From NCBI RefSeq assembly GCF_029167625.1, contig NZ_CP119145.1, forward strand, positions 3,658,001-3,722,000: 64,000 nt of DNA. Direction: 5' to 3'. Of the stretch, positions 52,214 through 61,019 are shown piece after piece. Both the position numbers and the translations under genes were made by a program. Origin of the DNA: Streptomyces sp. AM 4-1-1 (GTDB taxonomy: Bacteria; Actinomycetota; Actinomycetes; Streptomycetales; Streptomycetaceae). Within the stretch, counting starts at the first letter, position 1, and every line of letters starts with the position of its first letter. Under the pieces are notes generated by a model, which saw only the letters and a list, made by a program, of their open reading frames with translations, searched no databases and was not told where the DNA came from.

Positions 52214-52795
52214 ATGGCTGACGAACCTCCGTACGGGCCGCGGAGCGTGTGCTTCCTCGATCAGCTGTCGCTGCCCGCCGCACACACCGCGGTGTCGGCG
52301 TCGCGTCACTTCCTCCGGTTCGCCCTGTCAAAGTGGCGGACGGCTCCTGTCGAGGACGATGTGCTCCTGATCGCGTCCGAGTTGGTGACCAACGCCGTCA
52401 CCGCGGCCAACGCCGTCACCGTGACCGGCACGCCGGCCGGACGGCCGACCCGGGACGGGCGTGAGGGCGGCGACCTCGTCACCGTGCGCCTGGTCGGGCT
52501 GCGGGGCCGGGTGGTCATCGAGGTGTGGGACGAGTCCGACGAACTTCCCGTGCTCAGGGCTGCCGACGACGAGTCGGAGAACGGGCGTGGCCTCTTCATC
52601 GTCCAGCGGCTGGCGACGAGTTGGGGGAGCTGTCGCAGTGCGGGCGGCAAGGTGACGTGGGCGGAACTGCCGGTACGCGCGACGGTTCCCTCGCCGTGTC
52701 CGGTGGGTCGGCCCGGTGGGCTGCCTCCGGGCGGTGGTGGGGCGGCAGAGCCGGACGCGGGGTCGGACGTGGGGCCGGACGCGGAACCTTGGTAG
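52214..52795 (+). CDS. HATPase regulatory protein (anti-sigma-type kinase fold)
   Basis: 193 residues. The GHKL ATPase core is visible: N-box LLIASELVTNAVTAANA (about 50-66), G1-like VIEVWDESDELPVLRAADD (about 100-118) and G2-like GRGLFIVQRLATSWGS (about 125-140). Stand-alone members are common beside Scr1-type regulators in streptomycetes and may act as anti-sigma-like kinases. The C-terminal 40 residues are Gly/Pro-rich. ATG at 52214 was chosen; a GTG three codons earlier would overlap the resolvase-like gene. Confidence 0.88.
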   Translation: MADEPPYGPRSVCFLDQLSLPAAHTAVSASRHFLRFALSKWRTAPVEDDVLLIASELVTNAVTAANAVTVTGTPAGRPTRDGREGGDLVTVRLVGLRGRVVIEVWDESDELPVLRAADDESENGRGLFIVQRLATSWGSCRSAGGKVTWAELPVRATVPSPCPVGRPGGLPPGGGGAAEPDAGSDVGPDAEPW

Positions 52796-53205
52796 TCGGC
52801 TACGGCCACCACGCGCGGGCCGGCCAGACCGGCCGGACGGGATCAAATCGACCGGACCGGATCGGATCGACCGGACCGGACCGGATCGACCGGTGGCCGG
52901 GGCGAACTCCCCGGCTGAGCCCGTGCTGCTCGGTCATGCGCCGTGGCCGCCTCTGATCGGTCCTGGTCCCCGTACCGAGGGACGCCTCCGCACCCCCACC
53001 ACGCTCAGGGCCGTTCGTTCGGGTCAGGCCGGGCTCGCGGGCTTCGGCACCGCACCTCGCGGCGGTGTCGTCGGTCGGCACGGCTCCGCCACGACTCCCT
53101 CTTCCGCCTCGCGACGCACGGCAGCGGAGCCCGCTCCCTGATCCGGCCCGACCCAAACGAAAAGCCCCAGGCCCCACCGCCACCCCAGGCCCCACCGCCC
53201 CCAGG
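52796..53205. other. Gap with GACCGGATCG repeats
   Basis: About 52830-52900 holds a tandem of GACCGGACCGGATCG-like units (5-bp GACCG subrepeats), and about 53165-53210 has two copies of an 18-bp CAGGCCCCACCGCC unit. No convincing gene is seen in the 410 bp. Confidence 0.5.
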
Positions 53206-53646
53206 TCAGAGGGCCCACCAGCAGTACAGGCGGCGTCTCTCCGCATGTGCGCGCCGGGCCAGTCCGGAGAGCAGGTCCAGCACCTCGGTCGCGGCGTCGA
53301 CGGTGAACCAGGGCTGCCGCAGCTCATCGGTCCCGGCCCACGGCCCGGCGGCCTCGGCCAGGGAAGCATGCGTCGCCGAGGCCAGCGCCTCCTGAAGAGT
53401 GTCGGACACACTGACGACGAAGGCGCTCTCGGCGTCGGGCGAGGAGAGCAACTGGCCGGAACGGGGACGCCCGGACGCCTCGTCATAGGTGCAGCCGGTC
53501 AGAATCGCTTCGAGCCGGGCCATCACGACGACCGGATCGATGCCCTTGAGTGGCACCACATCGAATCCGGCGGAATCCGGACCGCCGGGCTCGTCGAGCA
53601 CGCGCACAGCGGCGTCGTCGTCGGGGGCCGAGAAGTAGTCGCACAT
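53206..53646 (-). CDS. Conserved hypothetical protein
   Basis: 146 residues, soluble, no family recognised. MCDYFSAPDDDAAVRVLDEP opens it; FDVVPLKGIDPVVVMARLEA, TGCTYDEASGRPRSGQLLSS and VVSVSDTLQEALASATHASL have ordinary protein composition. The paired Ser/Asp-rich loops suggest a small alpha/beta domain, with an Arg/Trp-rich end. ATG at 53646 is two codons inside the longest frame. Neighbours are unrelated in orientation or spacing (145 bp to the methyltransferase gene). Confidence 0.65.
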   Translation of the reverse strand: MCDYFSAPDDDAAVRVLDEPGGPDSAGFDVVPLKGIDPVVVMARLEAILTGCTYDEASGRPRSGQLLSSPDAESAFVVSVSDTLQEALASATHASLAEAAGPWAGTDELRQPWFTVDAATEVLDLLSGLARRAHAERRRLYCWWAL

Positions 53647-53797
53647 CACCATGCGGTGATCCTCGCACCCGGCACTGACACAGGCGCATCATGGTGCCGG
53701 TGCCAGGGCCGTGGGGGACAGCGGCAGAACCGTCCACGCATGTGCGGACCGTCCGATCGCGGTGGTGCGGACCTGCCTGGCCGACTGACGCCCGGGA

Positions 53798-54973
53798 TCA
53801 GCCGAGGGGGTGCCCCGGATCGTCGAGCCACGCCCTGTGCGTATCCGCCGTGACCGTCATCCCGTACCGGTCGACCGTCGGCCGCCCGGCCAGGACCCAC
53901 TGCCGGTGGGCCGTCACGACCTCGTCCCACAGGCGGCGCGGTCCATGCTGCGCCGTGCGGAACGTGGCGGTCTGCTCGCCGTCGTAGTCGACGCTCGCCC
54001 AACTGCCGGCCGAGTCGTCCGCCAGCCACAGCCTGGTGTGTGCCTCCTCGGTCCCGGTGTCCCAGGAGTACCAGGCGCCGGGCACCGTCAGGCCGAGGTG
54101 GAACTGCGCGTCGAGATCGGTCCCCGCGACGGCCCACGGGGAAAGGCCGGTGGTGCCCTTTTCGGGGCGCTGTCCGTCGCGCAGTACGTCCCGGTGCAGT
54201 TCGACGTCCGTGCGCTGACCGCTGATGAGCATGTACGAGCCGTACGCCGCGAACCGGCCGACCGCGCCACCGTCCTCCCGTTTGACCAGGTGGAGCGTGC
54301 CGTAGCAGCACCACGAGCTGTCCCACGGGGTGACGATGCCGCCGCCCGTCCGTGTCTGGTCCAGCCACGCCACCGGAACCGACCGCACCGAGCAGGTGGC
54401 CAGGACGCGGTCGTACGGGGCGTCGGACGCATGCCCCTCGGCGCCGTCCCCGCACAACAGCGTCGGGGTGAACGAGAGTTGGGCGAGGTTGGTCCGGGCG
54501 CGGGCGGCGAGGGCGGCGTCGATCTCCACGGAGGTCACCGCGTCCGCGCCGAGTCGCGCGCTGAGCAGTGCGGTGTTGTACCCGGTTCCCGTACCGATTT
54601 CCAACACGCGCATGCCGTCGGTCAGTCGGGCGCCCTCCAGCAGGCGCAGGACGGTGCTCGGCATCGACGCGGAGGACGCCGGTGAGCGTGTGCCGTCCGA
54701 CTCCGTGACGAACCGCGTGATCAACGGTACGTCGGAGTAGGCCGCGACCAGCCAGTCGTCCGGGCTGCGGTCCCGGTCGCACAGCCGGTATTCACCGTCT
54801 TCGTCTCGCCACCACAGACGCCGTGGCAGGAAGGCGTCCCGGGGCGCGGAGTGAAAGGCGTCCCGCCAACTCTCCGGAACCGGTCGCGTTCGAGCCTTCG
54901 AGACCTCGTCCAGGAGCCGCGCGATCCCCGCCGCACGGGCGCGGGGACTCACATCGGGTGTGTGTGGTGGCAC
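53798..54973 (-). CDS. PIMT-like SAM-dependent methyltransferase
   Basis: 391 residues. The same architecture as the 49295 enzyme: an N-terminal segment with ESWRDAFHSAPRDAFLPRRL, SAM motif GMRVLEIGTGTGYNTALLSA (about 120-140), then ATCSVRSVPVAWLDQTRTGG, and a C-terminal domain ending DRYGMTVTADTHRAWLDDPG. This places it among RiPP-associated or closely related PIMT-like methyltransferases. The start is GTG at 54973; a 30-codon frame with a good ribosome site ends 6 bp upstream on the same strand and could be its substrate or a leader. No ligase gene is near. Confidence 0.88.
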   Translation of the reverse strand: MPPHTPDVSPRARAAGIARLLDEVSKARTRPVPESWRDAFHSAPRDAFLPRRLWWRDEDGEYRLCDRDRSPDDWLVAAYSDVPLITRFVTESDGTRSPASSASMPSTVLRLLEGARLTDGMRVLEIGTGTGYNTALLSARLGADAVTSVEIDAALAARARTNLAQLSFTPTLLCGDGAEGHASDAPYDRVLATCSVRSVPVAWLDQTRTGGGIVTPWDSSWCCYGTLHLVKREDGGAVGRFAAYGSYMLISGQRTDVELHRDVLRDGQRPEKGTTGLSPWAVAGTDLDAQFHLGLTVPGAWYSWDTGTEEAHTRLWLADDSAGSWASVDYDGEQTATFRTAQHGPRRLWDEVVTAHRQWVLAGRPTVDRYGMTVTADTHRAWLDDPGHPLG

Positions 54974-54979
54974 GGCCGG

Positions 54980-55072
54980 CTACTTCGGTTCCGGGGCGGG
55001 AGGGGTCGGCGGCGGAATCGGCCTACCGGGCTGCGAGCCGTCGTCCCCGATGGGCGAACTGTGCGGTCCCAT
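54980..55072 (-). CDS. 30-residue proline-rich small protein
   Basis: A 30-codon frame begins at ATG 55072 behind AGAAAGG with a five-base spacing, and its TAG lies six bases before the methyltransferase GTG. The peptide opens MGPHSSPIGDDGSQPG and ends PIPPPTPPAPEPK. It could be a leader peptide for coupling, or a modified peptide; no RiPP precursor family is recognised, and the composition is not typical of graspetide precursors. Confidence 0.5.
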   Translation of the reverse strand: MGPHSSPIGDDGSQPGRPIPPPTPPAPEPK

Positions 55073-55715
55073 GACTGCCTTTCTCCCTCTCCGATGCCCG
55101 TCTCCGCGGCCCGTTCCTGGGGTGCGTCCCCGCGCCTGCCCCCGCGATCGATCGGGCCGACTCGTCCACTCGACTCGCACAGTGTGCATCAGTCCCGTCG
55201 ATCCCGGAGAACCACCTTCCCCCGCCTTCTTCGTGAGGGAGGGCATTCGATGTATCGCGCCCTACAACGTTTCCCGGCGTTCCTCGGTCTCGTCCAATCC
55301 CCCTGCCCGGCCCGTTCAAGATTCAACGTCCGGACGCGCCATTGCGGAGAATGATCATTGTGATGTGGAAGTTTTTGTGCAGAAGATCGACGGTGCGAGG
55401 GAAATCGAATCTTTTCGAATGCCCGCCATCTTTTGAGCCAAACAAAACGACACTCTGCGTAGTCGCTCATTCGTGTTTCGGCGTGAAACGTTGCTCGTGT
55501 GACTGGAAAGCGCCCATATTCGTTGATCGTTTTTGGTATCAGGTGCACAGAGTAGTCATCAGTGTTCTCTTGACATGTGCGCGCTCAGGCCATTTAAGGT
55601 GGGTCTCGTTCACGTGCAATCCGGTGAGTAGAGCCAAGGAACGGTGCTGTTCAATTCACATCCGTATGCCCGGCTGTTCCATTGTCCGGGCATGGTCACC
55701 ATTCGTGGAGGAAGT
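55073..55715. promoter_or_regulatory. AT-richer control region of the biosynthetic operon
   Basis: This 640-bp divergent gap is clearly lower in GC than its surroundings and has no convincing gene. It contains AATGATCATT (55350-55359), a perfect palindrome, and a TCGAA-4-TTCGA inverted repeat near 55405. A promoter reads TTGACA (55570-55575), 17 bp, TTTAAG (55593-55598), about 120 bp before the oxygenase start. Confidence 0.55.
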
Positions 55716-56564
55716 GTGTCCCACTCGCCTGTCAGTATTCTGTCCCAGATCGACTTCAACGGTCAGGCGCTGACCGATGAACTGCTGTCGAGAACATTCC
55801 ACCAACTCATGGATGAGCATGGCTATGTGCTCATGTGCAACGTGACAGAGGAATTCGACCCGGTCCGGTTCTGCCGGGTACTGGGAAGCTTCGTGCCGAA
55901 CTACACGGGCGCGGTGGTGGGTGACGTCCGGCCGGAACCGGGTATGGACGACGTCTACCACGCCGGCAACACCCGCCCCCTGACCCCGCACTCCGAGGGC
56001 TACGACTTCGCCTTCGCCCCGCCCCGGTACATCGCCCTCTGGTGCATCACCCCGGCCTCCGGGCCCGGCGGCGAGACGACCCTCATGGACACCCGCCCCC
56101 TGGTGGCCGCCCTGTCCGAGGTCGAGCGCAAGCAGCTGCTGGAGACGGACTACGAGTGGAAGACCACGGAGGGGGTCCAGCGAATGGGCCTCGACCTGAA
56201 GACCCGCCACCCGATTCTCGAAGAGAATCCGCCGGGAGGTCCGAGGGGTCCGGGAGGTCCGGGAGATTCGGAAGGCGCGGGAGGCGGGGGAGTTTCGGAA
56301 GGCGTGGGAGGCGCGGCAGGTTCGGGAGTTTCGGGAGGCGCGCGGGACATCGTCCGGTTCAGTTGCAACAACCTGATCCGTGACGACGACGACTTCGCCG
56401 CGGAACTCCAGGACCGGTGGCACGTCGCTTTCGACCGCGAACACATCGCCGTCGAGTACCACGAGCGGGACATGCTGATCTGGGACAACTGGCGTCTGCT
56501 GCACGCGCGTAACGCTTTCAGCGACCGCAGTCGGCATCTGCGCCGCATTCAGATAGCCGGCTGA
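55716..56564 (+). CDS. Fe(II)/2-oxoglutarate oxygenase (TauD/clavaminate-synthase-like)
   Basis: 282 residues. The facial triad is visible: HxE in [20 protein letters not shown] (His near residue 91), the distal His in [11 protein letters not shown] (near 263), and the 2-oxoglutarate-binding Arg in [12 protein letters not shown] Gly/Ser/Val-rich stretch of about 40 residues ([14 protein letters not shown]) interrupts the fold at about 172-212. GTG at 55716 follows GGAGGA closely; an in-frame ATG at 55692 lacks a ribosome site. First gene of the biosynthetic operon; it should hydroxylate, desaturate or cyclise an amino-acid-derived intermediate. Confidence 0.88.
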   Translation: MSHSPVSILSQIDFNGQALTDELLSRTFHQLMDEHGYVLMCNVTEEFDPVRFCRVLGSFVPNYTGAVVGDVRPEPGMDDVYHAGNTRPLTPHSEGYDFAFAPPRYIALWCITPASGPGGETTLMDTRPLVAALSEVERKQLLETDYEWKTTEGVQRMGLDLKTRHPILEENPPGGPRGPGGPGDSEGAGGGGVSEGVGGAAGSGVSGGARDIVRFSCNNLIRDDDDFAAELQDRWHVAFDREHIAVEYHERDMLIWDNWRLLHARNAFSDRSRHLRRIQIAG

Positions 56565-56589
56565 CCCGGCCCCAGCGAGGAGACCCCCC

Positions 56590-57024
56590 ATGCACCGCAC
56601 CATGCTGCACAGCAAGATCCACAGGGCCACGGTCACGCAGGCGGACCTGCACTACGTCGGTTCGGTGACGATCGACCGCACGCTGATGGACGCCGCCGAC
56701 CTCCTGCCCGGCGAACAGGTCGACATCGTCGACATCGACAACGGCAACCGGCTCACCACCTACGTCATCGAAGGCGAGCGCGACAGCGGCACCATCGGCA
56801 TCAACGGGGCGGCCGCGCGGCTGATCTCCCCCGGCGACCTGGTCATCATCATCGGATACCAGGTCCTGGACGACCGGGCGGCCCGGACGGCGCGTCCGCA
56901 CGTGGTGTTCGTCGACGAAGGCAACCGTCCGCTCTCGGTCGGGGCCGACCCCGCCGAAGTACCCGATTTCACGGAGGCGGCGCGGTTGATCCGCGGCGAC
57001 GTGACCGAAGGAGCCGCACGATGA
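56590..57024 (+). CDS. panD: Aspartate 1-decarboxylase proenzyme
   Basis: 144 residues. The pyruvoyl enzyme self-cleaves between Gly24 and Ser25 (HYVGSVTID) and turns L-aspartate into beta-alanine and CO2. The conserved core is intact ([40 protein letters not shown]). Placed second in the biosynthetic operon, 25 bp after the oxygenase and overlapping the next gene by 4 bp, it is likely a pathway-specific supplier of beta-alanine, distinct from the housekeeping pantothenate copy. Slightly longer C-terminus than usual (extra [14 protein letters not shown]). Confidence 0.95.
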   Translation: MHRTMLHSKIHRATVTQADLHYVGSVTIDRTLMDAADLLPGEQVDIVDIDNGNRLTTYVIEGERDSGTIGINGAAARLISPGDLVIIIGYQVLDDRAARTARPHVVFVDEGNRPLSVGADPAEVPDFTEAARLIRGDVTEGAAR

Positions 57025-58397
57025 CCACCACCCACCCCGCGTCACCGCCCACCGAGGCGTCCGGCCCGCACAGCCCGTCGGCGCTGACCCACTACGACAC
57101 CGAGTTACGCGCGATCCTCGCCTCGGCGGCCGACGCCCCCGCCCTCGCCGGCACCGACACCGGCGCGTTCGCGCCCGGCTGGGAACTGCCCGACCCGGGA
57201 CCCGCGCTGAACCGGTTCCTCGCTCCTTCCGGCATCAGCGCCCACGTCCTGGAGGAGACCGTGGACTGGCGGATCGGTCTGCTGAACCTGATGCACAACC
57301 CCCGCACCCGCACGACGAAGACCTTCGCGTCCCTGGTGATCGTCGCCCGCGCCGTGGCGCACATCCGGCGTACCGGCGAGCCCGTCATGATCCTCACCCC
57401 GTCGAGCGCGAACAAGGCCACCGCGCTCCGGGACGCGGTGCTGCGCGCCCATGAGTCGGGGCTGGCCACCCCCGCCGAACTGCGCATCGTCTGCGTCGTC
57501 CCGGACACCTCCACGGCCAAGCTGTGGCACTCGGACCTGGCCGCCGACGAAGGCTCCCGCGCGGCCAACCCGATCGCCGTGCTGCGCACCGACGAGCCGG
57601 GCGAGGTGAAGCAACTCGCCCGCGCGGTGGTCGACGAGGAGGCCCGGACGCTCCACGCCCGGACGGGAATTCGACTGTGGCACTCGCTGGACCTGCGCAA
57701 CTACATGGTGGCGGACGCCGTACGGGCCCTGTTCGAACGCGACTGGCTGCCGGCCGGGGAACGCACCCACGCGCACTCGGTGTCCAGCGCCTTCGGCCTC
57801 CTGGGGCACTTCCACGGCCAGCAGTGGCACACCGGACGGGAATGGCCCGCCGTCGGCGGGCAGTACTTCCTGGTCCAGCACCTGGGCACCCCCGACATGG
57901 TGGCCAGTCTCTGTCACGGCCGCTTCGACCACCGCCCGACCTGGACCTTCCGCGACGGCGCGGTCCACCAGAGCGAGGACCCGCACTTCCCGCAGCGCGC
58001 CCACGCCCCCGACGAACAGCTCGACGCGACCTTCTACACGCACACGCCCGCCACCTCGCCGCGGATGAACGAGATCATCCGTCGGCAGGGAGGCAGCGGT
58101 GTGGTGGTCTCGCTCATGGAGTGCCTGGACCGCTACCCGCGCATCCGGCACATGCTCGCACCCCACGGCGTCCAACTGCCCGCCGATCCCCGGGACCTGC
58201 GCGAGTGGTCGCTGGTGATGGCCCTCACCGGGGTGCTGTGCGGGATCGACCGGGGACTGGTCGGCACCCGTGAGGTGCTCGTCCACGGTTCCGGCTCGTA
58301 CGGCGTCGACGATTTCCGTACCGCCGACCCACGGCACCTGCGGCGCGTCGGGTCCCTGGAGGACCTGCGCCAGGTGGTCCGTACGGCAGCGGCCTGA
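57021..58397 (+). CDS. DUF6002-like protein, PLP fold-type II candidate
   Basis: 458 residues. Several stretches recall threonine-synthase or cysteine-synthase-like PLP enzymes: [19 protein letters not shown] (possible PLP lysine near 99), [20 protein letters not shown] (the Ser-Asn substrate loop) and [21 protein letters not shown] late [11 protein letters not shown] may bind phosphate. Overall it resembles DUF6002 proteins, whose reactions are mostly undefined. ATGA overlap with panD. Within the operon it could carry out a beta-replacement or elimination on an amino acid; this is inference. No membrane segment. Confidence 0.65.
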   Translation: MTTTHPASPPTEASGPHSPSALTHYDTELRAILASAADAPALAGTDTGAFAPGWELPDPGPALNRFLAPSGISAHVLEETVDWRIGLLNLMHNPRTRTTKTFASLVIVARAVAHIRRTGEPVMILTPSSANKATALRDAVLRAHESGLATPAELRIVCVVPDTSTAKLWHSDLAADEGSRAANPIAVLRTDEPGEVKQLARAVVDEEARTLHARTGIRLWHSLDLRNYMVADAVRALFERDWLPAGERTHAHSVSSAFGLLGHFHGQQWHTGREWPAVGGQYFLVQHLGTPDMVASLCHGRFDHRPTWTFRDGAVHQSEDPHFPQRAHAPDEQLDATFYTHTPATSPRMNEIIRRQGGSGVVVSLMECLDRYPRIRHMLAPHGVQLPADPRDLREWSLVMALTGVLCGIDRGLVGTREVLVHGSGSYGVDDFRTADPRHLRRVGSLEDLRQVVRTAAA

Positions 58398-58447
58398 GTT
58401 CCCGCGTCGCGACACCGGCATCCGCCACCACCCGACCGGGAGTCCTC

Positions 58448-59725
58448 TTGTCCGCCGCACCCGCACCGCCCGACCCGCACGGCCCCACCACCCCGCCCCC
58501 TGCCACCCCGCCCCCAACCACCGGACCCGGCACGGGCACCGGCCGGACCTCCGGGCCCGCCGCCGGTGCCGCCCGTGCCGCCCGTGCCCGCCTGGCCTAC
58601 GCCTGGAACAACAGCCCACGACCGGCCTGGCGCACCGCGAGACGCCTGTACGACAGCGGCCCCCGCCGGGTGCCCGTGACGGTGTCCCGGGTGCGGACGG
58701 ACCAGCCCGACATCGCCTATCTGGGCCTGCGTCAGGGCGAGGCCAACATCCTGCAACTCCTCGAATTCCAGCGGTCCCGCGCGGGCGCCGGGCCCGAGCG
58801 GCGGGAGCGGGGCCGTACCTCCCTGAAGGACCTGGCGGCCGGACGCTGGCCGGACGCGGACCTGGTGGTGGTCGGCGCACAGGCCCGCCAACTGGAACGG
58901 TTGCCCACGGCCGGCTCCATCACCGCCCCCTTCCGCGTCCACCTGGTGGTGGACGTGCCCGACACCGTCGAACGCCTCGAACAGCAGATCTCCCGGCGCG
59001 AACGGTGGGAGTTCCGCCGCAACCAACGCGAGCACCGGTGGACGCTGGAGGAGGACTCCTCGCCCGAGGCGTTCGACTTCTTCTACCGGCGGATGCACCT
59101 GCCGACCATGCGCCGCCGGCACGGCGACCGCAGCCGCACCGAGAGCCCGTCCGTCGCGCGCCACGCCATCCTCGGACACGGCACCCTGATGTTCGTCACC
59201 GAGGCGGGGACGCGCGTCGCCGGGGTGCTGTGCCACTGGTCCGCCGACCGGAAGGCCCTCACGACCCGGCTGCTCGGCGTGCTGGACGCCGAGGAACGGC
59301 TGTACGACGACGGCGCGTTCAAGGCCGTCTACCACCTCCTGCTGCGCTGGGCCTGTGAGCGACGCGTGGCCCACGTGGACTTCTTCGGTACGGAGGCGTT
59401 CCTCGGCAAGGGCATCTTCCAGTGGAAGCGCAAATTCGCCCCCCGCGTCGTCCTGCCCCCCAACCACTTCGCGGACAAACGCATCCGCCTCTACGTCCGG
59501 CGCGACACACCGGAGACCCGTGACTTCCTCGTCGCCAACCCGCTGCTCGGTCTGGACAGCGGTACGACGGGCCCGGTCCTGGTCCCCACGTACTTCACCG
59601 ACTCCACGCGCCCACCGCGGCTGGACATCAGTGCCCGCTGCCCGGGGCTGCCCGAACCGCGCGTCGTCGACCTCGACGACTTCCTCACCGGCCGGGCGGC
59701 GGGCGCCGGGGGAGTGCGGCCGTGA
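58448..59725 (+). CDS. Fem/GNAT-like acyltransferase
   Basis: 425 residues. After a disordered Pro-rich start comes a two-lobed GNAT-type protein with HRWTLEEDSSPEAFDFFYRR, GVLCHWSADRKALTTRLLGV, and ERRVAHVDFFGTEAFLGKGI, resembling FemABX or BioF2-type acyltransferases. Such enzymes make amide bonds, some from aminoacyl-tRNA, so it may join beta-alanine or another amino acid to the pathway intermediate. TTG at 58448 follows GGGAG by six bases; an in-frame ATG or GTG near the domain is not obvious. Its last codons form the first unit of a 24-28-bp repeat array running to the next gene. Confidence 0.75.
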   Translation: MSAAPAPPDPHGPTTPPPATPPPTTGPGTGTGRTSGPAAGAARAARARLAYAWNNSPRPAWRTARRLYDSGPRRVPVTVSRVRTDQPDIAYLGLRQGEANILQLLEFQRSRAGAGPERRERGRTSLKDLAAGRWPDADLVVVGAQARQLERLPTAGSITAPFRVHLVVDVPDTVERLEQQISRRERWEFRRNQREHRWTLEEDSSPEAFDFFYRRMHLPTMRRRHGDRSRTESPSVARHAILGHGTLMFVTEAGTRVAGVLCHWSADRKALTTRLLGVLDAEERLYDDGAFKAVYHLLLRWACERRVAHVDFFGTEAFLGKGIFQWKRKFAPRVVLPPNHFADKRIRLYVRRDTPETRDFLVANPLLGLDSGTTGPVLVPTYFTDSTRPPRLDISARCPGLPEPRVVDLDDFLTGRAAGAGGVRP

Positions 59726-59850
59726 CCGCCGAGGGAGTACGCCACGGCCGTGACCGCCGCGGGAGCACACCATGACCGCCCAGGGAGTACGACCATGAGC
59801 ACTCACGGAGTACAACCATGACCACTCACGGGGTACGGCCGTGACCGGCC
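59710..59850 (+). repeat. Tandem ribosome-site/start-codon repeat
   Basis: Six units of about 22-28 bp run from the end of the acyltransferase gene to the dehydrogenase start, each with GGGAG, GGAG or GGGG, then TAC or a variant, then an ATG or GTG followed by ACC or AGC. The last unit is the real start of the dehydrogenase gene and the first contains the previous gene's stop (GTGA). Confidence 0.85.
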
Positions 59851-61019
59851 CGAGCGCCACCGGAACCGGAGCCGGAACCGGGCCCGGAGCGGGATCAGGG
59901 CCCGGAACCGAAACCGGCCCCAGCATCGCCGTCGCCGGGACCGGGGCGTTCGCCGCCGCGCTCGTACGCGCCCTCGCCCGGTACCCCCGACCGGTGCGGA
60001 CGCACGTGCTGAGCGCGAGCGCCGAGCGGGCCGCGCACCTGGCCGAACTCGCCGCGGACCACGCCTTCCTGACCGGTGCCCGCACCACCTGCACCCCCCA
60101 CCACATCGATCCCGACGATCCGGAACAGCCGCGCCGCCTGCTGGCAGCCCTGCGCCCCGACATCCTGGTCGTCGCCACCTCCGAGCAGTCACCGGCCGAG
60201 GCCCGCACCGCACCGTCGGCCTGGACCGATCTGCTCCGCCGGGCGGGCTTCGGCCTCACGCTCCCGTTCCAGGCCGCCGCGGCCATGGCGTTCGCCGATG
60301 CCCGCGCGGACGCCGCCCCCGACACCGTCCTCGTCAACGCGTGCTTCCCCGACGCGGTCAACCCCCTGCTGTCCGCCACGGGCAGCCCCGTGGCCTGCGG
60401 ACTGGGCAACGTCGCCACGCTGGGCACGGCGCTGTCGGTCCGTCTCGGCCTGTCCGACCAGCGGCGACTGCGGCTCCTGGCACACCACGCCCACCTGCAC
60501 GCCCCCGCCGACGAGGACCATGACGTCCTCGGCTGGCTCGACGGGGCGCCACTGACCGACCCGCGCTCCGCGCTGGCCGCCGTCCGGGCCAGACCGCGCG
60601 GCCACCTCAACGAGATCGGCGCCGTGGCCGGCGCCGCCGCCGTCATGGCCCTGGCCGGTGGCGGACCCGCGTACATCGGTCATCTCCCCGGACCGAACGG
60701 CCTGCCCGGCGGATACCCGGTGACCGTCCACCACCACGACGTACGACTGCGGCTGCCCCCCGGCTTCACCCAGGAGGAGGCGGTCGCCTGGAACCTGCGC
60801 CGCGCCGAACTGGACGGCACGGTCGTCGGACCCGACGGCGTCACGCACCTCACGCCGACGGCCCTGACAGCTCTGCGCGACCACTGGCCCGGCGCACCCG
60901 CCCGCTACCCGCCCGACGAACTCCCCCACGTACGCGACCGGATGACGCGACTGCGCGCGCGGTTGCGACTCCTGCCCGCCCTCCCGCCGTCAGAAAGTGC
61001 CGACCGACATGATCACTGA
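59841..61019 (+). CDS. Rossmann-fold NAD(P)-binding protein
   Basis: 392 residues. A Gly/Thr-rich 28-residue start precedes the nucleotide-binding IAVAGTGAFAAALVRALARY (about 29-48; GxGxxA). TVLVNACFPDAVNPLLSATG (about 150-170) recalls the NPVD loop of lactate/malate-type or homoserine-type dehydrogenases. The catalytic residues are not certain, so the substrate is unknown; a dehydrogenase is inferred from the fold. GTG at 59841 is preceded by an unusual repeat of ribosome-site/start units. The 3' end overlaps the aminotransferase gene by 11-23 bp. Confidence 0.7.
   Translation: MTGPSATGTGAGTGPGAGSGPGTETGPSIAVAGTGAFAAALVRALARYPRPVRTHVLSASAERAAHLAELAADHAFLTGARTTCTPHHIDPDDPEQPRRLLAALRPDILVVATSEQSPAEARTAPSAWTDLLRRAGFGLTLPFQAAAAMAFADARADAAPDTVLVNACFPDAVNPLLSATGSPVACGLGNVATLGTALSVRLGLSDQRRLRLLAHHAHLHAPADEDHDVLGWLDGAPLTDPRSALAAVRARPRGHLNEIGAVAGAAAVMALAGGGPAYIGHLPGPNGLPGGYPVTVHHHDVRLRLPPGFTQEEAVAWNLRRAELDGTVVGPDGVTHLTPTALTALRDHWPGAPARYPPDELPHVRDRMTRLRARLRLLPALPPSESADRHDH

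Noticed and set aside
55470..55490. A parS-like GTTTCggcGTGAAAC
   Set aside because: One base longer than parS, with the central bases wrong; it is not a true inverted match and lies in a control region.
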